Of a DNA stretch of 24,822 bases, positions 8,477 through 15,153 are shown piece by piece (positions within the stretch are counted from its first letter, which is position 1; each line of letters starts with the position of its first letter). The translations under genes and the position numbers were made by a program. Source of the stretch: an uncultured Eubacteriales bacterium (GTDB taxonomy: Bacteria; Bacillota; Clostridia; Oscillospirales; QAMX01); the NCBI GenBank assembly GCA_900551265.1, contig URVL01000015.1, positions 1 through 24,822 of the forward strand, given 5' to 3'. The notes under the pieces are model-generated. The model searched no databases. It saw only the letters and a program-made list of their open reading frames with translations, and was not told where the DNA came from.

Positions 8477-8499
8477 TATACTATTAGGGTAAGATACCC
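8477..8499 (+). promoter_or_regulatory. Candidate -10 with overlapping inverted repeat upstream of the response regulator
   Basis: TATACT (8477-8482) is followed 4 nt later by the perfect inverted repeat GGGTA-N3-TACCC (8487-8499), which would span the transcription start. No good -35 is seen, as expected for an activator-dependent or repressed promoter. A further weak candidate (TTGTCA, 15 nt, AATACT) lies at 8543-8569. Confidence 0.35.
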
Positions 8500-8598
8500 C
8501 TCACTCTTTCTGTATCTTTCATTTTAATCAATTCGGTACCGCTTGTCAAATGAATTTACTTTAAATACTGTGCCGTTGGCGCCGAAAGGAGCACTTGT

Positions 8599-9285
8599 AT
8601 GAAAATACTCGTAGTGGATGACGAAAAATTGCTCGTTAAGGGTATTAAATTTAATCTGGAAAACGACGGGTATGAGGTGGATACTGCTTACGATGGGGAG
8701 GAAGCAGTTCGCCTGGTCAATGAGAACAAATACGATATTGTTTTGCTGGATCTCATGCTGCCGAAGGCCGACGGTCTGGAGGCCTGCCGTCGCATTCGGG
8801 AGTTTTCGAATGTCCCTGTTATCATGCTGACGGCAAAAACCGGCGATAACGATAAGCTGATCGGCTTTGAGTATGGTGCGGATGACTATATTACAAAACC
8901 ATTTAACATTATGGAGCTGAAGGCGCGTATCCGTGCGATTCTCCGACGCTCCGGGAATGCCGAACGGCATGACAACACATACCGTATCACCCGCGGCGGC
9001 ATTGAGCTGGATACGTTGGAACGCAGCGTGTTCGTGGAGGGCAGGCCGGTGGTGCTCACCGTGAAGGAGTTTGATCTTCTGGAGCTGTTTATGCGCAACC
9101 CGGGACGTGTCTATTCTCGGGAAAAACTGCTCAGTACCGTATGGGGGTATGATTCTCCCGGGGATATCCGTACGGTGGATGTCCACATCCGGCATCTGAG
9201 GGAAAAAATTGAGGCCAATTCCGCACAGCCTGAATATATCCTTACGAAATGGGGCGTAGGTTATTATTTCAAACAGTGCCCGTAA
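8599..9285 (+). CDS. OmpR/PhoB-family response regulator
   Basis: A two-component transcription factor of 228 residues. The receiver domain (1-118) has the acidic pair D7-D8, phospho-acceptor D51 (IVLLDLMLP), T78 and K100 (ITKPF). The C-terminal winged helix (about 130-226) has the OmpR signature LTVKEFDLLELFMRNPGRVYSREKLLSTVWGY and DVHIRHLREKIE. AAAGGAG lies 7 nt before the ATG. The histidine kinase gene starts 4 nt after its stop, so the pair is translationally close and should be cognate. Target genes cannot be read from the sequence; the divergent carboxypeptidase gene is one candidate. Confidence 0.95.
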   Translation: MKILVVDDEKLLVKGIKFNLENDGYEVDTAYDGEEAVRLVNENKYDIVLLDLMLPKADGLEACRRIREFSNVPVIMLTAKTGDNDKLIGFEYGADDYITKPFNIMELKARIRAILRRSGNAERHDNTYRITRGGIELDTLERSVFVEGRPVVLTVKEFDLLELFMRNPGRVYSREKLLSTVWGYDSPGDIRTVDVHIRHLREKIEANSAQPEYILTKWGVGYYFKQCP

Positions 9286-9289
9286 GGGA

Positions 9290-10714
9290 ATGCTGCCCGA
9301 GTTCGTTCACAGTTTAAGCTTTAAACTGATGGCACTGTTTGCCGGAATAGTGGTAGTAATTGTGGTATTGATCAATACCTATCCGCTTTTGACGGCGCAG
9401 GAACTGATGGTGGAGACCAAACGCGGAGATATGCTGCGTACGGCCAATATTGTTTCGTCCAGCCTTTCGGGACTTCAGTCTTTGGACAGCGAACGGATTG
9501 CAGCGGTAATGTCTTTATTGGATATTTATGGTGAGGGCCGTGTATTTGTCACGGATACCGCGGGGGAAGTGCTCTTCGACAGCTCAGAAGATTCGAGCCT
9601 TGTAGGGCGCTTTCTTGTCATGCCCAAATTAATTTCGGCGTTGTCTGGAAACGATGCTTTTAAATGTACATATATTGACGGGGCGTTCGAATCGAGCGCT
9701 GCGGTTCCGATTACTTACCGCGGTGAAATTTTTGGCGCGGTGTATTTCTATGAATACGATGCCCAGCAGGGCGAGCTTCTGCTTTCCATGCAGAGATACC
9801 TGCGGTATATCACAATCCTGCTTTCCGTCTTTATGCTGGTTGTCAGTTTTCTGTTTTCTTCTGCGCTGCGGCGGCGTATCCGGAATCTGATTGTGGCAAT
9901 CGGGGAAGTCCGCGAGGGAAATTACAGCCATCGGGCCCCCTCTCAGGGACATGATGAAATCAGCCAGATTGCAGATGAATTTAATGAACTCTCCGGCCGT
10001 TTGGAGGAAACGGAAACTCTTCGCCGCCAGTTTGTGTCAAACGCTTCGCATGAACTGAAAACGCCTCTTGCATCAATCAAACTGCTGACAGATTCCATTT
10101 TGCAAAATCGTGGCATGAGCGTGGACGACGTACGTGATTTTCTGCATGATATCAGCGAGGAAATTGTACGTCTGACGCGTATTACAGACCGGTTACTGAA
10201 TTTGACCCGGCTTGACGTGCAGCTCCACCAGGAATTTGCGCCGGTAAATGTTTCGTATGTGGTACAGCGTGCCGCCCGTATGCTGACCCCGCTTGCTGAA
10301 CACTACAGGATTACCATTTCTTGCGAGACGGCGGATAATTGCCTGGTTATGGCGGAGGAAGACGGCATTTATCAGATCGTTTTTAACCTGATGGAAAATG
10401 CACTGAAATATAATCATCCGGGAGGCTCTGTACGTGTGTTGACTTATACGCGTGATGAGCTTGTGTATTGCATTGTAGACGACACGGGAATTGGCATTCC
10501 TGAAAGTGATTTGGAGCATGTTTTTGAACGTTTTTACCGGGTAGATAAAGCGCGTTCCCGTGAGACCGGAGGAACCGGGCTGGGACTTTCCATTGTGCAG
10601 AAAACGGTAGAACAGTATGGCGGCAAAGTATGGGCAGAAAATCGGGAATCTGGCGGAGCCCGTTTTACAGTGACAGTTCCGGCCATGAAGCCCGAGGACT
10701 ATCAGCTTTTTTAG
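9290..10714 (+). CDS. Sensor histidine kinase (HAMP, HisKA, HATPase), partner of the preceding regulator
   Basis: A 474-residue membrane kinase. TM1 is about residues 14-32, an extracytoplasmic sensor domain of about 135 residues follows (PAS/CACHE-like by its RVFVTDTAGEVLFDSS and GEIFGAVYFYE segments), and TM2 is about 172-192. Then come HAMP (IGEVREGNYSHRAP...ISQIADEFNEL), HisKA with the phospho-accepting H254 (SNASHELKTPLA), and the ATP-binding N (NLMENALKYN), G1 (DDTGIGIP), F (FERFYRVD) and G2 (GGTGLGLSIV) boxes. ATG 9290 is 4 nt after the regulator stop; its Shine-Dalgarno (AAGGGA) is unusually close, so initiation probably depends on coupling to the upstream gene. The lipoprotein gene follows after 12 nt. 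The signal is unknown. Confidence 0.95.
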   Translation: MLPEFVHSLSFKLMALFAGIVVVIVVLINTYPLLTAQELMVETKRGDMLRTANIVSSSLSGLQSLDSERIAAVMSLLDIYGEGRVFVTDTAGEVLFDSSEDSSLVGRFLVMPKLISALSGNDAFKCTYIDGAFESSAAVPITYRGEIFGAVYFYEYDAQQGELLLSMQRYLRYITILLSVFMLVVSFLFSSALRRRIRNLIVAIGEVREGNYSHRAPSQGHDEISQIADEFNELSGRLEETETLRRQFVSNASHELKTPLASIKLLTDSILQNRGMSVDDVRDFLHDISEEIVRLTRITDRLLNLTRLDVQLHQEFAPVNVSYVVQRAARMLTPLAEHYRITISCETADNCLVMAEEDGIYQIVFNLMENALKYNHPGGSVRVLTYTRDELVYCIVDDTGIGIPESDLEHVFERFYRVDKARSRETGGTGLGLSIVQKTVEQYGGKVWAENRESGGARFTVTVPAMKPEDYQLF

Positions 10715-10726
10715 GGGGATTTTACG

Positions 10727-11650
10727 ATGCGTTATTTGCGCCGTTTCGCTGCGGCGTTGATCTGTGTGGCGGTACTGCTTCTCGGCTTGTCCGGCTGCGC
10801 GGAAAAGAGTGAACTCATGGAAGTTCGCATTGCGTATTGCACGGAGAGTGGCCTTGACACGGACGTGTTTGCATTTTTGACACGCAATATTGCCGTTTCC
10901 GATGGCGAACGGTTATGCAGTCTGGTTTTACAGCTTGCCATGACAGAACCCGAAGATGAGACAATGACCAGCGTTTTTCCCAAGAGGACAACGCTGCGTT
11001 CTATAGAGATTTCCGATAATGGCATTATCACGGTGGACTTTAGTGAGGAGTACGGCTCTTTGTCGGGTATTACGCGTACAATGGCGGACTATTGCACGGT
11101 GTTGACTCTGTATGCACTTGGCAGCGTAAATGACCGGGAAGTCAGCGGCGTTATCATCACAGTTGCCGGTGAGGGAAGCCGGTCTGTACTGAAACCGGAA
11201 GATTTAGTCGATACGACGGATTATATGCGCTTGCGCGAGTACGTATTTCAGATTTATTTTCCAAACCGGGAAACCGGGACACTGGAGGCTGATTCATTTT
11301 CCTGTACGCTCTCCGATGCGGAAGAACCTGCGGAGACGATTGTATCCGTCTTGATGGAAGGCAGGCAGAGCAATGGGGAGATTAACCATGTCGTTTCGGA
11401 TGGGACGGAATTTCTGGGGTTGGAGATATTAAACCGTGTCTGTTATTTGAACTTTAACGAGGACTTTTTGAATCTGGCAATTCAAAACAGCGAGGGTTAC
11501 AGTCTGAAGATTTATGCGTTTGTCAATTCATTATGTGAACTCTCGTATATTGACCGTGTGCAGTTTCTCATAAACGGTGAGGTTATGGAATCGGAACTTT
11601 ATGCCGGTTTTCATAATCCCTACTCACCAAATCAGGATATTGTTGCATAA
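10727..11650 (+). CDS. GerMN-domain lipoprotein (GerM / LpqB-like)
   Basis: A 307-residue secreted lipoprotein. The signal peptide ends in the lipobox L21-S-G-C24, so Cys24 should be lipidated. The mature part reads as two tandem GerMN-like domains: about 33-155 (EVRIAYCTESG..., RSIEISDNGIITVDFSEEY...) and about 165-295 (FQIYFPNRETGTL..., GLEILNRVCYLNFNEDFLN..., VQFLINGE). GerM of Bacillus has the same two-domain plan and acts in sporulation and germination; actinobacterial LpqB has a GerMN domain and modulates the MtrB kinase. GGGGGAT lies about 6 nt before ATG 10727, and the kinase stop is 12 nt upstream. As the third gene of the two-component operon it may tune the kinase; that is inference. 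Confidence 0.85.
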   Translation: MRYLRRFAAALICVAVLLLGLSGCAEKSELMEVRIAYCTESGLDTDVFAFLTRNIAVSDGERLCSLVLQLAMTEPEDETMTSVFPKRTTLRSIEISDNGIITVDFSEEYGSLSGITRTMADYCTVLTLYALGSVNDREVSGVIITVAGEGSRSVLKPEDLVDTTDYMRLREYVFQIYFPNRETGTLEADSFSCTLSDAEEPAETIVSVLMEGRQSNGEINHVVSDGTEFLGLEILNRVCYLNFNEDFLNLAIQNSEGYSLKIYAFVNSLCELSYIDRVQFLINGEVMESELYAGFHNPYSPNQDIVA

Positions 11651-11689
11651 TTTTTCGTAAATATGCTTTTGAATGCAGCCGAATCATCT

Positions 11690-11730
11690 GTTAAAGAAAC
11701 CGGGCGCCTCTGGCGCCCGGTTTCTTTAAC
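11690..11730. terminator. Bidirectional terminator between the GerMN lipoprotein gene and the XRE gene
   Basis: A perfect 19-bp inverted repeat (GTTAAAGAAACCGGGCGCC, 11690-11708, and its complement 11712-11730) encloses a 3-nt TCT loop. The arms end in T-rich TTTCTTTAAC and TTTGCTTTTT follows on the plus strand. It lies between convergent genes and can serve both. Confidence 0.9.
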
Positions 11731-11773
11731 TTTGCTTTTTGACGATAACATACGAACTGACTCTCAGTCCATA

Positions 11774-13288
11774 TTATCCGCGGTTTAGAATGCGCAGAGA
11801 AGAAGTGCGGCTGATCCTCTCGACCGATTTGCCAAGCAGGTGGCCGATCGTTGCCTCCGACGGTCCGTTTAAGTCCGCCACAAGTTCCCCGGCCGTGATA
11901 TTCTTTCCGTCAAATTCACTGGAACCGTGAAGGTTTAGCTCCAGACGCTCTGCTTTGCCGTCTGAGACGGAGACGTCGCCGGAGCCGGAAACAGAGACAG
12001 AGAGATTTTTTAAATCCATACTTCCAATATCAATATCCCCGGAACCGCCGACACGGCAGCAGAGTTCTCCGCTCACAGTACTGAGATCGGCATCGCCGGA
12101 GCCATTGATTCTTACTTCGCTGATGCCTTCAAGCTGTCCCGCATGAATATCGCCCGAACCGGAGACGGTCAAATTGGCGTTTTTTGCGGAAATGAACGTG
12201 ATATCTCCGGAACCGCTGACCGTACATGTAAGACTTCCGGCATCTGTCAAGTCGATATCTCCGGAGCCACTGACGGAAACACGGCTGGACTGAAAGCCTG
12301 GTTCGCAAGTAAAATCACCGGACCCCTTCACTTTTACGTCAAGATCCACGCCCTGCGTAAACCCGGTGCAGATCTCAATGGTGTTTTTGACACCGCCAAA
12401 CAGAATGTTGCGTGTGCTATGATAAGGCAGCGTTTCAATCTTCAAAACGTTGCCGTCTTCAATACAACGCAGGCTGTTCAGAAATTCGCGCTGTCCGCGT
12501 GCGATTACGCTCCACTGTCCATTTGTTCCGCTGTGTACAGTTACGTTCACGCTGCCGGAAGCCAGAACATCGAGAGAGTCAATATCGGTGCCATTCCAGA
12601 CCAGCTCCCCCGTTCTGCTCACGGGCTTTTCGAAAGATCCCGCAGAATCCTTTGTTCTGATGGCGCGTTTGACATGTTCGGAGATAATTGCACCGAGATT
12701 TTCAAAGTTTCCTGTAGCTCCGTATTCTTGCAGGGTATCTGTTACCTGCCTTGAAATCGTCTCCTCGAGTGCAGCAGCAAGGTCCGCGTCGTCTAGGTTA
12801 CGGGCTTGCGGCGCTTCCTGAATCCGAATAATGCCGCCGCCGTAGTTGACGATTGTGCGTGTTTTTAAATCGGCGCTGCTGCCGTCTGGAAAGTGGACGG
12901 TCAGTCCGTCGATTGTGTCCGGTGTCATGTTGGAAATGCATACAAGGTTAGCGTTTGAAAACACAACGCGAGTGCCTTCCTGCTTAATGGATTCTGGCTC
13001 CTCCTGATAAACCGGAATGACTTCCCCCGGAACTGGTTCCGTAGCCGGTATAGGAGCCGATGTGATATCGGGTATGGAGACATCCTCGCTGAAAAGAGAA
13101 TCAATCGTTGTTTCCAGCACATTTGCAATGAGAGGAAGCGTTCCGATATCCGGGCATCCAACCCCGGTTTCCCATTTGGAAACGGCTTGTGCGGAGATAC
13201 CAAGTTCCTTTGCAAAACTTTCCTGTGTAAAGCCCTTTTGCATTCGAAGCTGACGGATACGTGCGCCGAGTCCTGATAAGTCGTACAT
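11774..13288 (-). CDS. XRE-family HTH protein with C-terminal GSGD-repeat (DUF2807/DUF4097-like) beta-helix
   Basis: A 504-residue protein in three parts. Residues 7-62 are a Cro/C1-type helix-turn-helix (IRQLRMQKGFTQESFAKELGISAQAVSKWETG). Residues about 70-280 are a poorly recognised Pro/Glu-rich linker plus mixed region. Residues about 300-500 are a repeat domain with seven exact GSGD motifs (KGSGDF, SGSGDIDL, SGSGDITF, SGSGDIHA, NGSGDADL, GGSGDIDI, SGSGDVSV) spaced about 16-20 residues, followed by degenerate GSSE and GPSE copies. That is the pattern of the putative adhesin 'head GIN' family (DUF2807, close to DUF4097), expected to form a right-handed beta-helix. No signal peptide or membrane helix is seen, so it should be cytoplasmic. 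Start 13288 is set by AAGGAGG 8 nt upstream. A strong promoter lies at 13435-13463. Its ligand and targets are unknown. Confidence 0.9.
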   Translation of the reverse strand: MYDLSGLGARIRQLRMQKGFTQESFAKELGISAQAVSKWETGVGCPDIGTLPLIANVLETTIDSLFSEDVSIPDITSAPIPATEPVPGEVIPVYQEEPESIKQEGTRVVFSNANLVCISNMTPDTIDGLTVHFPDGSSADLKTRTIVNYGGGIIRIQEAPQARNLDDADLAAALEETISRQVTDTLQEYGATGNFENLGAIISEHVKRAIRTKDSAGSFEKPVSRTGELVWNGTDIDSLDVLASGSVNVTVHSGTNGQWSVIARGQREFLNSLRCIEDGNVLKIETLPYHSTRNILFGGVKNTIEICTGFTQGVDLDVKVKGSGDFTCEPGFQSSRVSVSGSGDIDLTDAGSLTCTVSGSGDITFISAKNANLTVSGSGDIHAGQLEGISEVRINGSGDADLSTVSGELCCRVGGSGDIDIGSMDLKNLSVSVSGSGDVSVSDGKAERLELNLHGSSEFDGKNITAGELVADLNGPSEATIGHLLGKSVERISRTSSLRILNRG

Positions 13289-13434
13289 ATTGTGCTCCTC
13301 CTTACTCTTAGACGTTCTGTTGGTGTGATTTTGTCCGTACTGCGGAAGCGGGCTGATGGTTTGCGCATTTATAATTGTTTCATGCACGTCCCGTCTCAAC
13401 AGCGAGAATTTGAAATACTTGTGATCACAGCTAA

Positions 13435-13463
13435 ATTGTACGATGATAGACCGATTTTGTCAA
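13435..13463 (-). promoter_or_regulatory. Consensus sigma-A promoter of the XRE gene
   Basis: On the minus strand TTGACA (complement 13458-13463), exactly 17 nt, TACAAT (complement 13435-13440). This is the best promoter in the window and gives a leader of about 140 nt before the XRE start at 13288. Confidence 0.8.
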
Positions 13464-13471
13464 TTAACGGC

Positions 13472-13543
13472 AAGTTGAAAGACGATAAAATACATCAACT
13501 AAAAGTTGCACAACTATATAATTTTACACTCAACTGTCCGTTG
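13472..13543. promoter_or_regulatory. Cluster of CAACT/AGTTG half-sites (candidate operator)
   Basis: Within 72 nt there are AGTTG (13473-13477), CAACT (13496-13500), AGTTG (13504-13508), CAACT (13511-13515), CAACT (13531-13535) and GTTG (13540-13543). They form CAACT-N3-AGTTG and GTTG-CA-CAAC palindromes. The cluster lies just upstream of the XRE promoter, between the divergent XRE and dpaA genes, as expected for a DNA-binding regulator site. The 392-nt spacer 13289-13680 has no convincing gene. Confidence 0.45.
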
Positions 13544-13623
13544 AATACAAAAAGATCGGATCTCAGACGGCATTTTTTGCAACCCGTCTAAAAATGATAT
13601 ATCCTGCTCGGAATGGCGCCTTG

Positions 13624-13652
13624 AACGTAAAACCGGCTTTATGCATATCATG
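13624..13652 (+). promoter_or_regulatory. Candidate sporulation (mother-cell sigma) promoter of dpaAB
   Basis: AAC (13624-13626), 17 nt, CATATCATG (13644-13652) resembles the sigma-K pattern (AC, 16-17 nt, CATANNNTA) with one mismatch. In Bacillus the dipicolinate synthase operon is under sigma-K. An ATATC-N4-GATAT inverted repeat overlaps the -10. The motif is short and degenerate, so the call is tentative. Confidence 0.35.
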
Positions 13653-13680
13653 GGATATAGCATCGGGAGGGGATCAGTGA

Positions 13681-14499
13681 ATGGATAACGGTTTTATCAT
13701 TGCCGTCCTGGGGGGAGACCGCCGGCAGGATCTATTGGCAGAAGTGCTTGCAGCAGATGGTCATAGAACTCATATGATACACGAAGCCGGGGATCTCTCT
13801 TATGTTGAACAGGCGGAGTTGATTGTGCTTCCACTCCCGGCTTGCCGGGATGATGGAACGATAGCGGGTTTTTCCGCGCCCGAACTCTTTTTGCATATGA
13901 GGCCAGGCAGCGTGGTTGCAGGAGGGCGTATACCGGCACCACTTTATGGTATGTCGGAAATGCGTGGCGTAACCCTTCATGATTACACAACTCGTGAGGA
14001 TTTCGCCATTGCAAATGCATTGGCGACCGCGGAAGGCGCGATAGGCATAGCCATAACACAGACGGATATTACAATCCAGGGCGCTTGCTGTCTGATCATT
14101 GGTAATGGAAGAATTGGAAAACTATTGGCACGAAAACTTGCGCTGCTGGGTGCTCAGGTTACGGTTAGCGCAAGGCGTCAGGAAGATATTACCTGGATTC
14201 AAACGGATGGCCATACGGCAGTAAAAACTGCGGATGTCGCAAGCGTGGCGGACCGGTTCGACATCATTTTCAATACGGTTCCGTTCCCCGTATTTGGCGC
14301 GCCGGCGCTTCAAAAGGTTCGTTCCAACACATTGATCGTTGACCTTGCATCAAAACCCGGCGGCGTTGATTTCGATACGGCGCGGATGCTGGGACGCCGC
14401 GTTGAGTGGGCCCTGTCGCTGCCTGCGAAATGTGCACCCCGTTCCGCTGCCATATATGTACGCGACAGCCTTTATCATATCATGGAGGAAAGCAAATGA
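13681..14499 (+). CDS. dpaA: Dipicolinate synthase subunit A
   Basis: DpaA (SpoVFA) works with DpaB in the mother cell to oxidise the lysine-pathway intermediate made by DapA into dipicolinic acid, which loads the spore core. The 272-residue product has an N-terminal catalytic-like domain (FIIAVLGGDRRQDLLAEVLAADGH) and a Rossmann NAD(P) domain with the fingerprint IGNGRIGKLLARKLALLGAQVTVSARR (about 138-165). The segments FNTVPFPVF and VDLASKPGGVDFDTA are typical of the family. The strong GGGAGGGG Shine-Dalgarno lies 8 nt before ATG 13681. It overlaps dpaB by 4 nt (ATGA), so the two are translationally coupled. Unlike Bacillus, asd and dapA do not follow. Confidence 0.94.
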   Translation: MDNGFIIAVLGGDRRQDLLAEVLAADGHRTHMIHEAGDLSYVEQAELIVLPLPACRDDGTIAGFSAPELFLHMRPGSVVAGGRIPAPLYGMSEMRGVTLHDYTTREDFAIANALATAEGAIGIAITQTDITIQGACCLIIGNGRIGKLLARKLALLGAQVTVSARRQEDITWIQTDGHTAVKTADVASVADRFDIIFNTVPFPVFGAPALQKVRSNTLIVDLASKPGGVDFDTARMLGRRVEWALSLPAKCAPRSAAIYVRDSLYHIMEESK

Positions 14500-15071
14500 T
14501 TACTGAGGCGCGCATTGGGTTTGCCCTATGCGGTTCATTTTGTACATTTGAAAGAGTGATTACGGTGCTGGAGAGTATGACCGGCGCAGGAATGGACGTC
14601 TATCCCATCATGAGCGAAGTGTCCGCTGCGACGGATACACGTTTTGGGCGTGCGGAAGAATTTGAAGCACGTTTGGTGCGCGCATGTGGGCGTCCCGTCA
14701 TTAAGACCATTCACGATGCGGAGCCAATTGGACCAAAAAAAATGCTTGATGTACTTGTAATTGCGCCCTGTACGGGGAATACAATCGGAAAACTTGCATC
14801 CGGGATTGCAGACAGCTCCGTCACTCTGGCGGCAAAGGCACATCTGCGTAATGAGCGGCCGGTTGTGCTTGCCGTTTCGTCAAACGACGCGCTGGCCGGA
14901 AACGCGGTGAACATTGGCATGCTTTTAAACCGGCGCGGGTACTACTTTGTCCCTATGACGCAGGACGATCCCGTGAAAAAGCCACGTTCCATTGTGGCAA
15001 AAATGGAGCTGATTCCGGAAACAATTGAGGCGGCATTGAATGGACGCCAGCTTGAACCGATTATCAGCTGA
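14496..15071 (+). CDS. dpaB: Dipicolinate synthase subunit B (flavoprotein)
   Basis: DpaB (SpoVFB) is the flavoprotein-like second subunit of dipicolinate synthase. The 191-residue product begins ITEARIGFALCGSFCTFERVI, the flavodoxin-like (UbiX/Dfp-type) nucleotide-binding start. It continues with LDVLVIAPCTGNTIGKLASGIADSSVTLAAKAHLR, where APCTGNT.KLA.GI.D is the FMN-type motif, and PVVLAVSSNDALAGNAVNIG. I chose ATG 14496 because it overlaps the dpaA stop as ATGA and has GGAGGA about 6 nt upstream; longer in-frame readings overlap dpaA deeply. A hairpin shared with rnjA lies 40 nt after the stop. Confidence 0.94.
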   Translation: MITEARIGFALCGSFCTFERVITVLESMTGAGMDVYPIMSEVSAATDTRFGRAEEFEARLVRACGRPVIKTIHDAEPIGPKKMLDVLVIAPCTGNTIGKLASGIADSSVTLAAKAHLRNERPVVLAVSSNDALAGNAVNIGMLLNRRGYYFVPMTQDDPVKKPRSIVAKMELIPETIEAALNGRQLEPIIS

Positions 15072-15113
15072 AATCCCCCAGGGGTTTATGTAATAAATAA
15101 ACGGCTACATAAG

Positions 15114-15144
15114 AAAAAGCTGCATACCCCTGGTATGCAGCTTT
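15114..15144. terminator. Terminator between dpaB and rnjA
   Basis: A perfect 13-bp stem (AAAGCTGCATACC, 15116-15128, with its complement 15132-15144) has a 3-nt loop. On the minus strand it runs into TTTTTCTT, a good U-tract for rnjA; on the plus strand the tail is weaker but can serve dpaB. Confidence 0.85.
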
Positions 15145-15153
15145 ACAGTTCAT

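Noticed and set aside
11955..12350. Repeated CCGGAGCC-type DNA motif resembling a short direct-repeat array (CRISPR-like)
   Set aside because: The repeats encode the GSGD motifs of the XRE fusion in frame, have varying spacing and sequence, and are explained by protein repeats.
13556..13590. AGACGG/CCGTCT hairpin upstream of dpaA as a terminator
   Set aside because: It is followed by A residues on the plus strand, has a 13-nt loop and no gene ends just before it; nothing supports termination.
13292..13591. 99-residue plus-strand frame in the XRE/dpaA spacer
   Set aside because: It starts over the XRE ribosome-binding site, has no Shine-Dalgarno or domain, and runs through the XRE promoter and the half-site cluster, which explain the spacer better.
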